This document shows, in pieces, positions 31,866 through 39,618 of a stretch of DNA of 64,000 nt. The notes under the pieces were generated by a model. It was not told where the DNA came from, did no database searches, and worked only from the letters and a program-made list of their open reading frames with translations. The stretch is from NCBI RefSeq assembly GCF_040782645.1, contig NZ_CP160403.1, positions 5,739,001 to 5,803,000 of the forward strand, in the 5' to 3' direction. The stretch comes from Streptomyces sp. HUAS ZL42 (GTDB taxonomy: Bacteria; Actinomycetota; Actinomycetes; Streptomycetales; Streptomycetaceae). The translations under genes were made by a program, and so were the position numbers. How positions within the stretch are numbered: position 1 is the first letter of the stretch; each line of letters starts with the position of its first letter.

Positions 31866-33176
31866 TCAAAGACGGCCGGCCGCCTTGAGAGCCAGATACG
31901 CATCCGCCAGTGCCGGCGCCAGAGCCTCGGGAGTGGCGTCGACGATCGTGACTCCGTGGCGGCGGAGTTGTTCGGCGGTGCGATGGCGTTCCGTCTGGGC
32001 CTGGGCGGCAGCCGCTGCCTCGTACACGGCGTCAGTGTTTCCACGAGCGGTTGCCATATGGGCGATGTGGGGGTCTGCCACCGAGGCCACCAGCACCGTA
32101 TGGCGCTGGGTGAGCTGGGAGAGGACGGGAAGCAGGCCTTCCTCCACCGGAGCTGCGTCGAGTGTCGTGAGCAGTATGACCAGGGAGCGGCGTGGGGCCG
32201 TGCGCAGAGCGGTGGCTGTGAGGCCACGGGCGTCCGTTTCGACCAGCTCGGGTTCCAGTGTGGCCATGGCATTGACCAGGGACGGCAGGACGTCGCCGGC
32301 CGCTCGGCCCTGGACGAGGGCGCGTACGCGGCGGTCGTATGCGAGGAGATCGACGCGGTCGCCCGCGCGGGATGCCAGGGCGGCGAGGAGCAGGGCCGCG
32401 TCCATGGAGGCGTCCAGGCGGGGGGCGTCGCCCACGCGGCCTGCGGAGGTGCGGCCGGTGTCGAGGACCAGAAGGATGTGGCGGTCGCGCTCGGGGCGCC
32501 AGGTGCGGACGGCGACCGTGGACTGGCGGGCCGTGGCGCGCCAGTCGATGGAGCGGGTGTCGTCGCCGGGGACGTACTCGCGCAGGCTGTCGAATTCCGT
32601 GCCTTCACCGCGGGTCAGCACGCTGGTGCGGCCGTCGAGCTCGCGGAGACGGGCGAGCTTGGAGGGAAGGTGCTTGCGGCTGGTGAACGGAGGCAGGACG
32701 CGGACCGTCCAGGGGACCTTGTGGGTGCCCTGGCGGGAGAAGAGGCCGAGGGGGCCGTAGGAGCGGATCGTCACGCGGTCCGCCTGGCGGTCACCGCGGC
32801 GGGTGGGGCGTAGTCGGGTGGTCACGCGGCGGCGTTCGCCGGCGGGCACCGTCAGGCGGTGGCGGGAGGCCGCCACTTCGGTGCCGGGCTGCCAGCTGCT
32901 GGGCGGCCAGGCGTCGCGGAGGCGGGCCCGCAGGAGGCGGCGGGACGGGTTGGTGACCGTGAGGGTCACGTCGGCGGCGTCGCCCAGGCGTACCGAGGTG
33001 TCGCCGGAGCGGGTCAGGCCGAGGCGCCGTACGGGAGCGGCCAGGGCGAAGTCGCAGGCGCAGGCCACGGCCAGCGGGGCGTTGACCGCGAGGATGCCCG
33101 TCCAGCCGGGTTCCCAGATGCCCACGGGGAGGGAGCCTAGGGCCGCGAGGAGTGCGGCGCGTCCGGTGAGTGCCAT
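31866..33176 (-). CDS. DUF58 domain-containing protein
   Basis: A 436-residue protein. Two N-terminal hydrophobic segments (residues about 5-45) are followed by a beta-rich region and then the DUF58 core (GEGTEFDSLREYVPGDDTRSIDWRATARQ). A von Willebrand A-like domain contains the metal-site motif LLVLDTGRTSAG (DxxxT/S-like). DUF58 proteins work with MoxR AAA+ ATPases, probably as chaperone partners in envelope assembly. The ATG shares its first base with the last base of the MoxR stop (TGATG), so translation is coupled. It is the last gene of a five-gene overlapping minus-strand operon. Confidence 0.9.
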   Translation of the reverse strand: MALTGRAALLAALGSLPVGIWEPGWTGILAVNAPLAVACACDFALAAPVRRLGLTRSGDTSVRLGDAADVTLTVTNPSRRLLRARLRDAWPPSSWQPGTEVAASRHRLTVPAGERRRVTTRLRPTRRGDRQADRVTIRSYGPLGLFSRQGTHKVPWTVRVLPPFTSRKHLPSKLARLRELDGRTSVLTRGEGTEFDSLREYVPGDDTRSIDWRATARQSTVAVRTWRPERDRHILLVLDTGRTSAGRVGDAPRLDASMDAALLLAALASRAGDRVDLLAYDRRVRALVQGRAAGDVLPSLVNAMATLEPELVETDARGLTATALRTAPRRSLVILLTTLDAAPVEEGLLPVLSQLTQRHTVLVASVADPHIAHMATARGNTDAVYEAAAAAQAQTERHRTAEQLRRHGVTIVDATPEALAPALADAYLALKAAGRL

Positions 33177-34168
33177 CAGCGGGGTACGGGGACGTGGGTG
33201 AGGATCGCGTTGATCACGGAGTCGGCGGTCACGCCCTCCATCTCGGCCTCCGGGCGCAGTTGGATGCGGTGGCGGAGGGTGGGCAGGGCCAGGGCCTTCA
33301 CGTCGTCGGGGATGACGTAGTCGCGGCCCGTGAGCCATGCCCATGCGCGCGAGGTGGCGAGGAGGGCCGTGGCCCCGCGCGGGGAAACGCCCAGGGTGAG
33401 GGACGGGGATTCGCGGGTCGCGCGGCAGATGTCCACCACGTACGCCGTGATCTCGGGGGCGACCGTGGTCTTGGCGACCGCGGCGCGGGCGGCTTCCAGG
33501 TCGGCCGGACCGGCCACGGGGCGTACGCCGGCGGCGCGCAGGTCGCGCGGGTTGAAGCCTTCGGCGTGGCGGGTGAGGACGTCGATCTCGTCTTGGCGTG
33601 AGGGCAGAGGGATCGTCAGTTTGAGGAGGAAACGGTCGAGTTGGGCCTCCGGGAGGGGGTACGTGCCCTCGTACTCGACCGGGTTCTGGGTCGCGGCGAC
33701 CAGGAACGGCTCGGGGAGCGGGCGTGGGGTGCCGTCGACCGTGACCTGGCGTTCCTCCATCGCTTCCAGGAGGGACGACTGGGTCTTCGGCGGCGTGCGG
33801 TTGATTTCGTCGGCGAGGAGGAGATTGGTGAACACCGGTCCGGGCTGGAAGGAGAACTCGGCGGTGCGGGTGTCGTAGACCAGCGAGCCCGTCACGTCGC
33901 TCGGCATCAGGTCGGGGGTGAACTGGACGCGCTTGGTGTCGAGTTCGAGTGCGGACGCGAGGGTGCGGACGAGCAGCGTCTTGGCGACTCCCGGGACTCC
34001 TTCGAGGAGCACGTGTCCGCGGCAGAGGAGGGCGACGACCAGTCCGGTGACGGCGGGGTCCTGGCCGACCACGGCTTTGGCGATCTCGGCGCGCAGGGCC
34101 TCCAGGGAGGCTCGGGCGGCGCCCGGGTCCCCGGTGTTCCCGGCGTTGTCAGTGGTCGGGTCCATCAT
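33176..34168 (-). CDS. MoxR family AAA+ ATPase
   Basis: A 330-residue MoxR-type ATPase. Walker A-like EGVPGVAKTLL lies at about residues 55-65, Walker B LLLADEINRTPPKTQSSLLEAM follows, and sensor 1 is VAATQNPVEYEGTYPLPEAQLDRF. The lid domain has GVSPRGATALLATSRAWAWLTGRDYVIPDDV. MoxR ATPases use ATP to remodel partner proteins with VWA domains, here the DUF58 product encoded immediately downstream. Tandem ATGs (34168 and 34165) overlap the stop of the DUF4350 gene. Confidence 0.95.
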   Translation of the reverse strand: MMDPTTDNAGNTGDPGAARASLEALRAEIAKAVVGQDPAVTGLVVALLCRGHVLLEGVPGVAKTLLVRTLASALELDTKRVQFTPDLMPSDVTGSLVYDTRTAEFSFQPGPVFTNLLLADEINRTPPKTQSSLLEAMEERQVTVDGTPRPLPEPFLVAATQNPVEYEGTYPLPEAQLDRFLLKLTIPLPSRQDEIDVLTRHAEGFNPRDLRAAGVRPVAGPADLEAARAAVAKTTVAPEITAYVVDICRATRESPSLTLGVSPRGATALLATSRAWAWLTGRDYVIPDDVKALALPTLRHRIQLRPEAEMEGVTADSVINAILTHVPVPR

Positions 34169-35361
34169 GGACGGCGTACCTCTCTTTCGAGGGCGTCGAG
34201 TTGGTCGGCGAGTGCGATGAGGGCCGCGTCGTCGCTGGGCGGCGGGCCGAAGAGGAGTGAGTGCAGGGACTGTCCGTCGCCGTGGAGGTGGGCGGACAGG
34301 GCGGGGAGCAGGGCTTCGGGCGCGTGCGCCTGGGTGACGGGCACGCCTACGAGAGGGGCGAGGCGGGTGCGGGTGGTGGAGCGGAGAGCGGAGGCCGCGC
34401 GGTCGCGGGCGTTGGCCTTGCGGTAGAGGCGGGCGCGGCCTTCGACGGTTTCGGAGGCGCGGATCGCCACGGGGAGTTTTTCGGGCACGAGGGGGCCGAG
34501 CCGGCGTGCCCGCCAGAGGGCGGCGAGGGCTGCGGCGACGAACAGCTGCAGGGTGCCCCAGAGCCAGCCGGAGGGGAGCAGGTCGAAGAAGCCCTTTTCG
34601 CCGTCCGCGTCGGCGGCGGAGGTGTCGGAGAGCGAGGGGAGGTACCAGACCAAGTGGGGGCGGGAGCCGAGGAGTTGGAGCGCGAGCGAGGCGTTGCCCT
34701 GCTCGTCGAGGGAGTCGTTGAAGAGTATGTCGGGCGCGCCGAGGACGACGGTGTCGCCGCTCCCGGTGGCGTCGGGGAGACGGACCAGAGTGGGCAGGCG
34801 TTCGCTGGGGTAGCACTCGTCGGCGCCCGGCCGGGTCGTGGTGTAGCGGATGCCGCCCGTGTCGACGTCGCCCGCGCGCTGGGCTGCCGCCAGGTCGCAG
34901 TCGGGGGAGAGCGTCGAGTCGATACTGGTGGCGGGGTCCGCGACGACGCCGGGAGCGAGTCTCTCCACGGACGAACTGCCGGCGGCGACGAGGACGGTGC
35001 GGCCACCGGAGCCGGCGGTCGCGGAGTGCAGCCGCTTCTGCTGGGTGGTGGTGAGCAGGTCGGGGACGGCCACCAGGAGGGTGGTCTCGGGGCCGGCCGC
35101 CGCTTCGGCCTCGTCCAGGGTGGTGACCACGCGCGTGGACACACCGTTGTCGGCGAGGAGTTCGGCGAGGGCTCGGCTGCCGTAGGGGTCGACGGAGCGC
35201 GGGTCGAGGCTGCCGTGCCGGGTGTCGGAGCGGACCACGGCGATCGCCACGGCCGCGGCCAGCAGCAGGACGAGGGCGAGGGCGAGGCCTCGCGCGCGGG
35301 TCCACACCTGGCGGGCATTGGGCGAGGCCGAGGTGGACGGGAGCGTGGCCTCGGTTGTCAT
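34165..35361 (-). CDS. DUF4350 domain-containing membrane protein
   Basis: A 398-residue protein. One helix lies near the N-terminus (LALALVLLLAAAVAIAVV) and a second near residue 270 (LWGTLQLFVAAALAALW). Between them is an extracytoplasmic GAT-like DUF4350 domain that begins DPRSVDPYGSRALAELLADNGVSTRVV. The C-terminal about 120 residues are cytoplasmic, with ARLYRKANARDRAASALR. No enzymatic residues are evident. ATGA overlaps join it to the DUF4129 gene upstream and the MoxR gene downstream, a fixed gene order in actinobacteria. Confidence 0.87.
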   Translation of the reverse strand: MTTEATLPSTSASPNARQVWTRARGLALALVLLLAAAVAIAVVRSDTRHGSLDPRSVDPYGSRALAELLADNGVSTRVVTTLDEAEAAAGPETTLLVAVPDLLTTTQQKRLHSATAGSGGRTVLVAAGSSSVERLAPGVVADPATSIDSTLSPDCDLAAAQRAGDVDTGGIRYTTTRPGADECYPSERLPTLVRLPDATGSGDTVVLGAPDILFNDSLDEQGNASLALQLLGSRPHLVWYLPSLSDTSAADADGEKGFFDLLPSGWLWGTLQLFVAAALAALWRARRLGPLVPEKLPVAIRASETVEGRARLYRKANARDRAASALRSTTRTRLAPLVGVPVTQAHAPEALLPALSAHLHGDGQSLHSLLFGPPPSDDAALIALADQLDALEREVRRP

Positions 35362-36131
35362 TCGGCGGCTCCCTGGCGGGCGTTGTGGGCCGTGCTGGGG
35401 GTGCTGCTCGCGAGTTGCGGCTTGGCGCGCTCCAGTTCGCGGTCGAGTTCGGTGATGCGGTCGTACGACTGCCGAGTCGCCCTGCGGCCGCCGTACGTGA
35501 CGTCGTCGAAGTCCCGGGCGGCGGCGCGCAGTCGGTCGGTGTGGGACGGCAGGGCGCGGCCTGCTTCCGCGGCGGCCTCGTCGGCGGTGCGGCCGGGGCG
35601 TACGTCGAGGAGGGCGCGTTCCTCCAGGGAGCGGACGATGGCTCGCATGCGTTCCTGGACGGCCTGGTTCCAGTGGCCCTGGGCCGCGTGCGCCTCGGCG
35701 GCCGCGCGGTGCTCGGCTGCGCTGCGCGGGCGGTCGTCGAACAGCGAGGCGGAGGAGGCGGGTTCGCGGCGCGGGGTGCCGAGGCGCCACCACAGGGCGC
35801 CGAGGACGGCCACGAGGGCCACGATGATGACGACAAGGCCGACCGTGCCGCCGGGCGCGGCGCCCGCCGCGGCGGTGAACAGCTTGTCGACCCAGTCCCA
35901 GAAGGTGTCCAGGGCGCGCTCGAACCAACTGGGGTCGTTCTCGTGGTACATGCGTTTGGACAGCTCGCGCCGAGCCGCCTCCCGGGCGGGATCACGCGGG
36001 ATCGTGATCGGCGGCTCGTCGCCTGAACGCACCAGTGACAGTACGGATGTGCCGTCGGTCCGCGACAACAGGCCCACGGCGGCGCGCGGCAGTGCCGACA
36101 CCGTGGTGAGAACTCCCCCCGTCAGGCTCAC
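35358..36131 (-). CDS. DUF4129 domain-containing protein
   Basis: A 257-residue protein with a membrane helix at about residues 95-117 (GGTVGLVVIIVALVAVLGALWW). A C-terminal DUF4129 domain is marked by AEAHAAQGHWNQAVQERMRAIVRSLEERALLDVRPGRTADEAAAEAG. The domain is related to transglutaminase-associated modules and occurs beside MoxR/DUF58 systems. I choose the GTG at 36131, 4 bases after the stop of the preceding gene; the longer frame would start inside that gene. Function is unknown beyond the operon context. Confidence 0.85.
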   Translation of the reverse strand: MSLTGGVLTTVSALPRAAVGLLSRTDGTSVLSLVRSGDEPPITIPRDPAREAARRELSKRMYHENDPSWFERALDTFWDWVDKLFTAAAGAAPGGTVGLVVIIVALVAVLGALWWRLGTPRREPASSASLFDDRPRSAAEHRAAAEAHAAQGHWNQAVQERMRAIVRSLEERALLDVRPGRTADEAAAEAGRALPSHTDRLRAAARDFDDVTYGGRRATRQSYDRITELDRELERAKPQLASSTPSTAHNARQGAAE

Positions 36132-36135
36132 CGCA

Positions 36136-37500
36136 TCAGCTCCCCGGGGTGGTGCCGGGCGTGCCGGAGCCGTAGCCCTGGACGCCGGCGGCGCGGGCCA
36201 GGTCGAGGTCGAGGGCCTCACGGCGGATGCGCTGGTCGATGTAGAGGAGCACCGTGACGCCTGCCGTGATCGGGAAGGTGATCATGGAGCCGACGACCGA
36301 GCCGATCCCGCTGACGATGAGGAACGTCCAGCCGACGTCGCTGCCGCCGCTGTCGACGAAGCCGCTGATTCCGCCACCGCCGAGCGCGGCGGCGAGGAAG
36401 GTGAACGGGACGACGATGATCGCCGCGATGATGTTCGCGATGATCGTGGCGAGCAGCTGGATGCCGAAGACGCGCCACCAGGAGCCGCGGACGAGCTTCG
36501 CGGAGCGGCTCATCGACTTGGTGATGCTCTGCTTCTCCAGCATCAGGGCGGGCGAGGCCAGGGAGAAGCGGATCATGAGCCACAGTGCGACGATCACGGC
36601 GCCGAGACCGCCCAGGATGGCGAGCGCGGTGCCCGCCTCACCGTTTCCCGCGACGGCCACGAGGATGCCGGGCAGTGTGCCCGCGAGGCCGATGCCCGCC
36701 GCGATCAGCATCAGCAGGAAGATCAGGCCGAACAGCTTCGGCAGTTGAGGGCGTGCGTCGCGCCAGGCCTCGCCGGTGGTCACGGGTCGGCCGAGTACCG
36801 CGCGGCTGGTGACGGTGGTGAGCAGGGCCGTCGCCGTGATCGTTCCGATCAGGGAGATCAGGAAGATGACGCTGGAGTTGAGCAGGGTGTCGCCCAGGGC
36901 GCGCGTCACTTCGCTGAGTGTGGCGCTCGGGTCGTTGAGGGCTTCGGTGCTTGCGCTGTCGTTCAGGGCAAGGCCCTGGAGCAGCACGGCCACGGTCTCG
37001 GTGACGATCGCGACGGTCAGCGAGATGCCGAGCACCGTGCGCCAGTAGGTGCGCATGGTGGACACCGCGCCGTCGAGGATCTCGCCCACGCCGAGCGGGC
37101 GGAGCGGGATCACACCGGGTTTGGCCGCGGGTGGGGGACCGCCCCAGCCGGCCCCCCAGCCGCTGTAGCCACCAGGGCCGCCGTATCCGCCACCGGGGCC
37201 GCCGTATCCGCCGCCGGGACGCCCCGGGCCTCCGGGAGGCGGGCCGCCCCAGCCGGGGCCGGGAGGGGGCGGCGGAGGAGGTGCCTGGCCGGGGCTCGGA
37301 GGTCCGGTCGGCGCGGACCACTGAGCGGGCGGGGGCTGCTCCTGGGACCACTTCGTGCCGGCGTCCTGAGGGTTTGCGCCCGGCTGGTCCGCGGGTTGCG
37401 CACCGCCGGGTGGGGTGGGCTGTGCAGGACCGGACGCACCGGGCTCCTGCCCGTCGGACGGGGCAGATCCGGGCGAGGCCCAGCCCGGAGTGTCTTTCAT
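36136..37500 (-). CDS. Multi-pass membrane protein, GPDPase membrane-domain type
   Basis: A 454-residue protein. The first about 125 residues are a Pro/Gly/Gln-rich disordered region with GGYGGPGG repeats. The segment VIPLRPLGVGEILDGAVSTMRTYWR opens a membrane domain of about six helices, like the membrane part of glycerophosphodiester phosphodiesterases. No catalytic phosphodiesterase domain follows. AAGGAG 7 bases before the ATG at 37500 fixes the start. It is the first gene of the five-gene minus-strand operon and is divergent from mtnA. Confidence 0.8.
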   Translation of the reverse strand: MKDTPGWASPGSAPSDGQEPGASGPAQPTPPGGAQPADQPGANPQDAGTKWSQEQPPPAQWSAPTGPPSPGQAPPPPPPPGPGWGGPPPGGPGRPGGGYGGPGGGYGGPGGYSGWGAGWGGPPPAAKPGVIPLRPLGVGEILDGAVSTMRTYWRTVLGISLTVAIVTETVAVLLQGLALNDSASTEALNDPSATLSEVTRALGDTLLNSSVIFLISLIGTITATALLTTVTSRAVLGRPVTTGEAWRDARPQLPKLFGLIFLLMLIAAGIGLAGTLPGILVAVAGNGEAGTALAILGGLGAVIVALWLMIRFSLASPALMLEKQSITKSMSRSAKLVRGSWWRVFGIQLLATIIANIIAAIIVVPFTFLAAALGGGGISGFVDSGGSDVGWTFLIVSGIGSVVGSMITFPITAGVTVLLYIDQRIRREALDLDLARAAGVQGYGSGTPGTTPGS

Positions 37501-37640
37501 CGTCGCTCCTTCACGGTGCCCGTCCGCGTTCGCGGCTGCAGGTTGGCAGCCATCGTGCCATGGGGTGGTCATCGGTTGACCGGCGGCGGTATCGGCTGCG
37601 CACCTTCAATTGTCCGACGGAAAAGGGGCAGACTGACGGC

Positions 37641-38783
37641 ATGGCTGATCAGTACGTGGAATCAGGCGAGGACAAGCGGCCGACCGAGATTCCGGCGATT
37701 CGTTGGGAAGAGCCACCCGAGGGCCCTGTACTGGTCCTTCTCGACCAGACGAGGCTGCCGGCCGAGGAGGTCGAACTGGTCTGTACGGATGCGTCCGCGC
37801 TGGTGGAGGCAATCCGTTCGCTCGCCGTGCGCGGGGCTCCGCTGCTCGGCATCGCGGGTGCGTACGGTGTCGCGCTCGCCGCCGCGCGGGGCTTCGACGT
37901 GGACGAGGCCGCCATGGCGCTGGCGGGCGCCCGGCCCACCGCGGTGAACCTCTCCGTCGGTGTGCGCAGGGCCCAGTCCGCGTACCGGGCCGAAGCCGTC
38001 AGGAGCGGTGACCCCGAGAAGGCCGCCGCGGCGGCCCTGGCCGCGGCGCGGGCGCTGCACCGGGAGGACGCCGAGGCCAGCGCCCGTATGGCCGGGCACG
38101 GGCTGGCCCTGCTGGACGAGTTGCTGTCCGGCGGCGGGCATCGGATCCTCACGCACTGCAACACCGGGTCGCTCGTGTCGGGGGGCGAGGGGACGGCGTT
38201 CGCGGTGGCGCTCGCGGCGCACCGGCAGGGGCAGCTGAGGCGCCTGTGGGTGGACGAGACGCGTCCGTTGTTGCAGGGCGCCCGGCTGACCGCGTACGAA
38301 GCGGCCCGCAGCGGCATGGCGTACACCTTGCTCACCGACAACGCGGCGGGTTCGCTGTTCGCGGCCGGTGAGGTGGACGCGGTGCTGGTCGGGGCGGACC
38401 GCATCGCGGCCGACGGTTCGGTGGCGAACAAGGTGGGGAGTTACCCGCTCGCCGTGCTTGCGCGCTACCACCATGTGCCGTTCATCGTGGTCGCGCCCCT
38501 GACGACGGTGGATGCGGACACCCCGGACGGGGCGTCCATCGAGGTCGAGCAGCGTCCCGGGTACGAGGTGACGGAGCTTGCTGCACCCCAGGTTCCGGTG
38601 AGCGGACCGGGAGGGGGGATGCCAGTGGCGCCCTTGGGGACGCAGGCGTACAACCCGGCGTTCGACGTGACGCCGCCCGAGCTGGTGACGGCGATCGTCA
38701 CCGAGGAGGGAGCCGTTTCGCCGGTGACCGCCGACGGGCTTGCCGAGCTGTGCGCGCGGTCTCCGCAGGTGACGATCGGCTGA
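37641..38783 (+). CDS. mtnA: S-methyl-5-thioribose-1-phosphate isomerase
   Basis: A 380-residue enzyme of the methionine salvage pathway converting 5-methylthioribose-1-phosphate to methylthioribulose-1-phosphate. Signatures are IRSLAVRGAPLLGIAGAYGVALAA, THCNTGSLVSGGEGTAF with the catalytic Cys, VDETRPLLQGARLTAYE, and GADRIAADGSVANKVGSYPLAVLA with the catalytic Asp. It differs from the related eIF2B subunits by those residues. AAGGGG lies about 13 bases before the ATG, rather far. A strong inverted repeat separates it from mtrA. Confidence 0.95.
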   Translation: MADQYVESGEDKRPTEIPAIRWEEPPEGPVLVLLDQTRLPAEEVELVCTDASALVEAIRSLAVRGAPLLGIAGAYGVALAAARGFDVDEAAMALAGARPTAVNLSVGVRRAQSAYRAEAVRSGDPEKAAAAALAAARALHREDAEASARMAGHGLALLDELLSGGGHRILTHCNTGSLVSGGEGTAFAVALAAHRQGQLRRLWVDETRPLLQGARLTAYEAARSGMAYTLLTDNAAGSLFAAGEVDAVLVGADRIAADGSVANKVGSYPLAVLARYHHVPFIVVAPLTTVDADTPDGASIEVEQRPGYEVTELAAPQVPVSGPGGGMPVAPLGTQAYNPAFDVTPPELVTAIVTEEGAVSPVTADGLAELCARSPQVTIG

Positions 38784-38850
38784 CATTCGTGGAGGTGAGC
38801 TCGCGCAGCACGGGCCCGTTCCCGAACCCCGACGTCACGATCCGCAGACA

Positions 38851-38877
38851 GTGACGATCCCGTACGACTATCGTCAC
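38851..38877. promoter_or_regulatory. Inverted repeat upstream of mtrA
   Basis: GTGACGAT (38851-38858) and ATCGTCAC (38870-38877) are perfect complements separated by 11 bases. A third, related GTCACGAT lies at 38834-38841. They lie 50-95 bases before the mtrA ATG. A GTCACTGTTACGAG stretch adds two further GTnAC elements close to the start. An operator for MtrA itself or another dimeric regulator is plausible; there is no T-run to make it a terminator. Confidence 0.5.
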
Positions 38878-38927
38878 AGGCCAGTGAGCTTCCCCACCGG
38901 CGGCGCGGTCACTGTTACGAGAATGGG

Positions 38928-39617
38928 ATGATGTCGTTTATGAAGGGACGAGTCCTTGTCGTCGACGACGACACCGCACTGGCCGAGATGCTCGGCATCG
39001 TGCTGCGTGGTGAAGGTTTTGAGCCGTCTTTCGTAGCCGACGGCGACAAGGCGCTGGCCGCGTTCCGGGAGACCAAGCCGGATCTGGTGCTTCTCGACCT
39101 GATGCTGCCCGGCCGGGACGGCATCGAGGTGTGCCGTCTGATCAGGGCGGAGTCGGGTGTGCCGATCGTGATGCTCACGGCCAAGAGCGACACCGTCGAT
39201 GTCGTCGTGGGCCTGGAGTCGGGCGCGGACGACTACATCGTGAAGCCGTTCAAGCCGAAGGAGCTGGTCGCCCGGATCCGGGCGCGCCTGAGGAGGTCGG
39301 AGGAACCCGCGCCCGAGCAGCTGGCCATCGGTGACCTCGTCATCGACGTGGCCGGTCACTCCGTGAAGCGGGACGGGCAGTCGATCGCGCTGACGCCGCT
39401 GGAGTTCGACCTGCTGGTCGCGCTGGCGCGCAAGCCGTGGCAGGTGTTCACGCGTGAGGTGCTGCTCGAGCAGGTGTGGGGTTACCGGCACGCTGCGGAC
39501 ACGCGCCTGGTCAACGTGCATGTACAGCGGCTTCGCTCCAAGGTCGAGAAGGACCCGGAGCGGCCGGAGATCGTGGTGACCGTCCGTGGTGTCGGGTACA
39601 AGGCCGGACCGAGCTGA
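38928..39617 (+). CDS. mtrA: Two-component response regulator MtrA
   Basis: A 229-residue OmpR/PhoB-type regulator. The receiver domain has the acidic pair in VLVVDDDT, the phosphorylated Asp57 in LVLLDLMLPG, Thr in MLTAKSD and Lys in YIVKPFKPKEL. The C-terminal winged helix ends VWGYRHAADTRLVNVHVQRLRSKVEKDP and VVTVRGVGYKAG. MtrA controls cell-wall metabolism, development and antibiotic genes in Streptomyces. ATGs at 38928 and 38931 are alternatives. mtrB starts 1 base after the stop, so the pair is translated together. Confidence 0.97.
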   Translation: MMSFMKGRVLVVDDDTALAEMLGIVLRGEGFEPSFVADGDKALAAFRETKPDLVLLDLMLPGRDGIEVCRLIRAESGVPIVMLTAKSDTVDVVVGLESGADDYIVKPFKPKELVARIRARLRRSEEPAPEQLAIGDLVIDVAGHSVKRDGQSIALTPLEFDLLVALARKPWQVFTREVLLEQVWGYRHAADTRLVNVHVQRLRSKVEKDPERPEIVVTVRGVGYKAGPS

Positions 39618-39618
39618 C

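Noticed and set aside
34147..34168. TTGTCAGTGG on the plus strand as another damage promoter
   Set aside because: It lies within and antisense to the 5' end of the MoxR gene, has no TAnnnT at the right distance, and no plus-strand gene follows.
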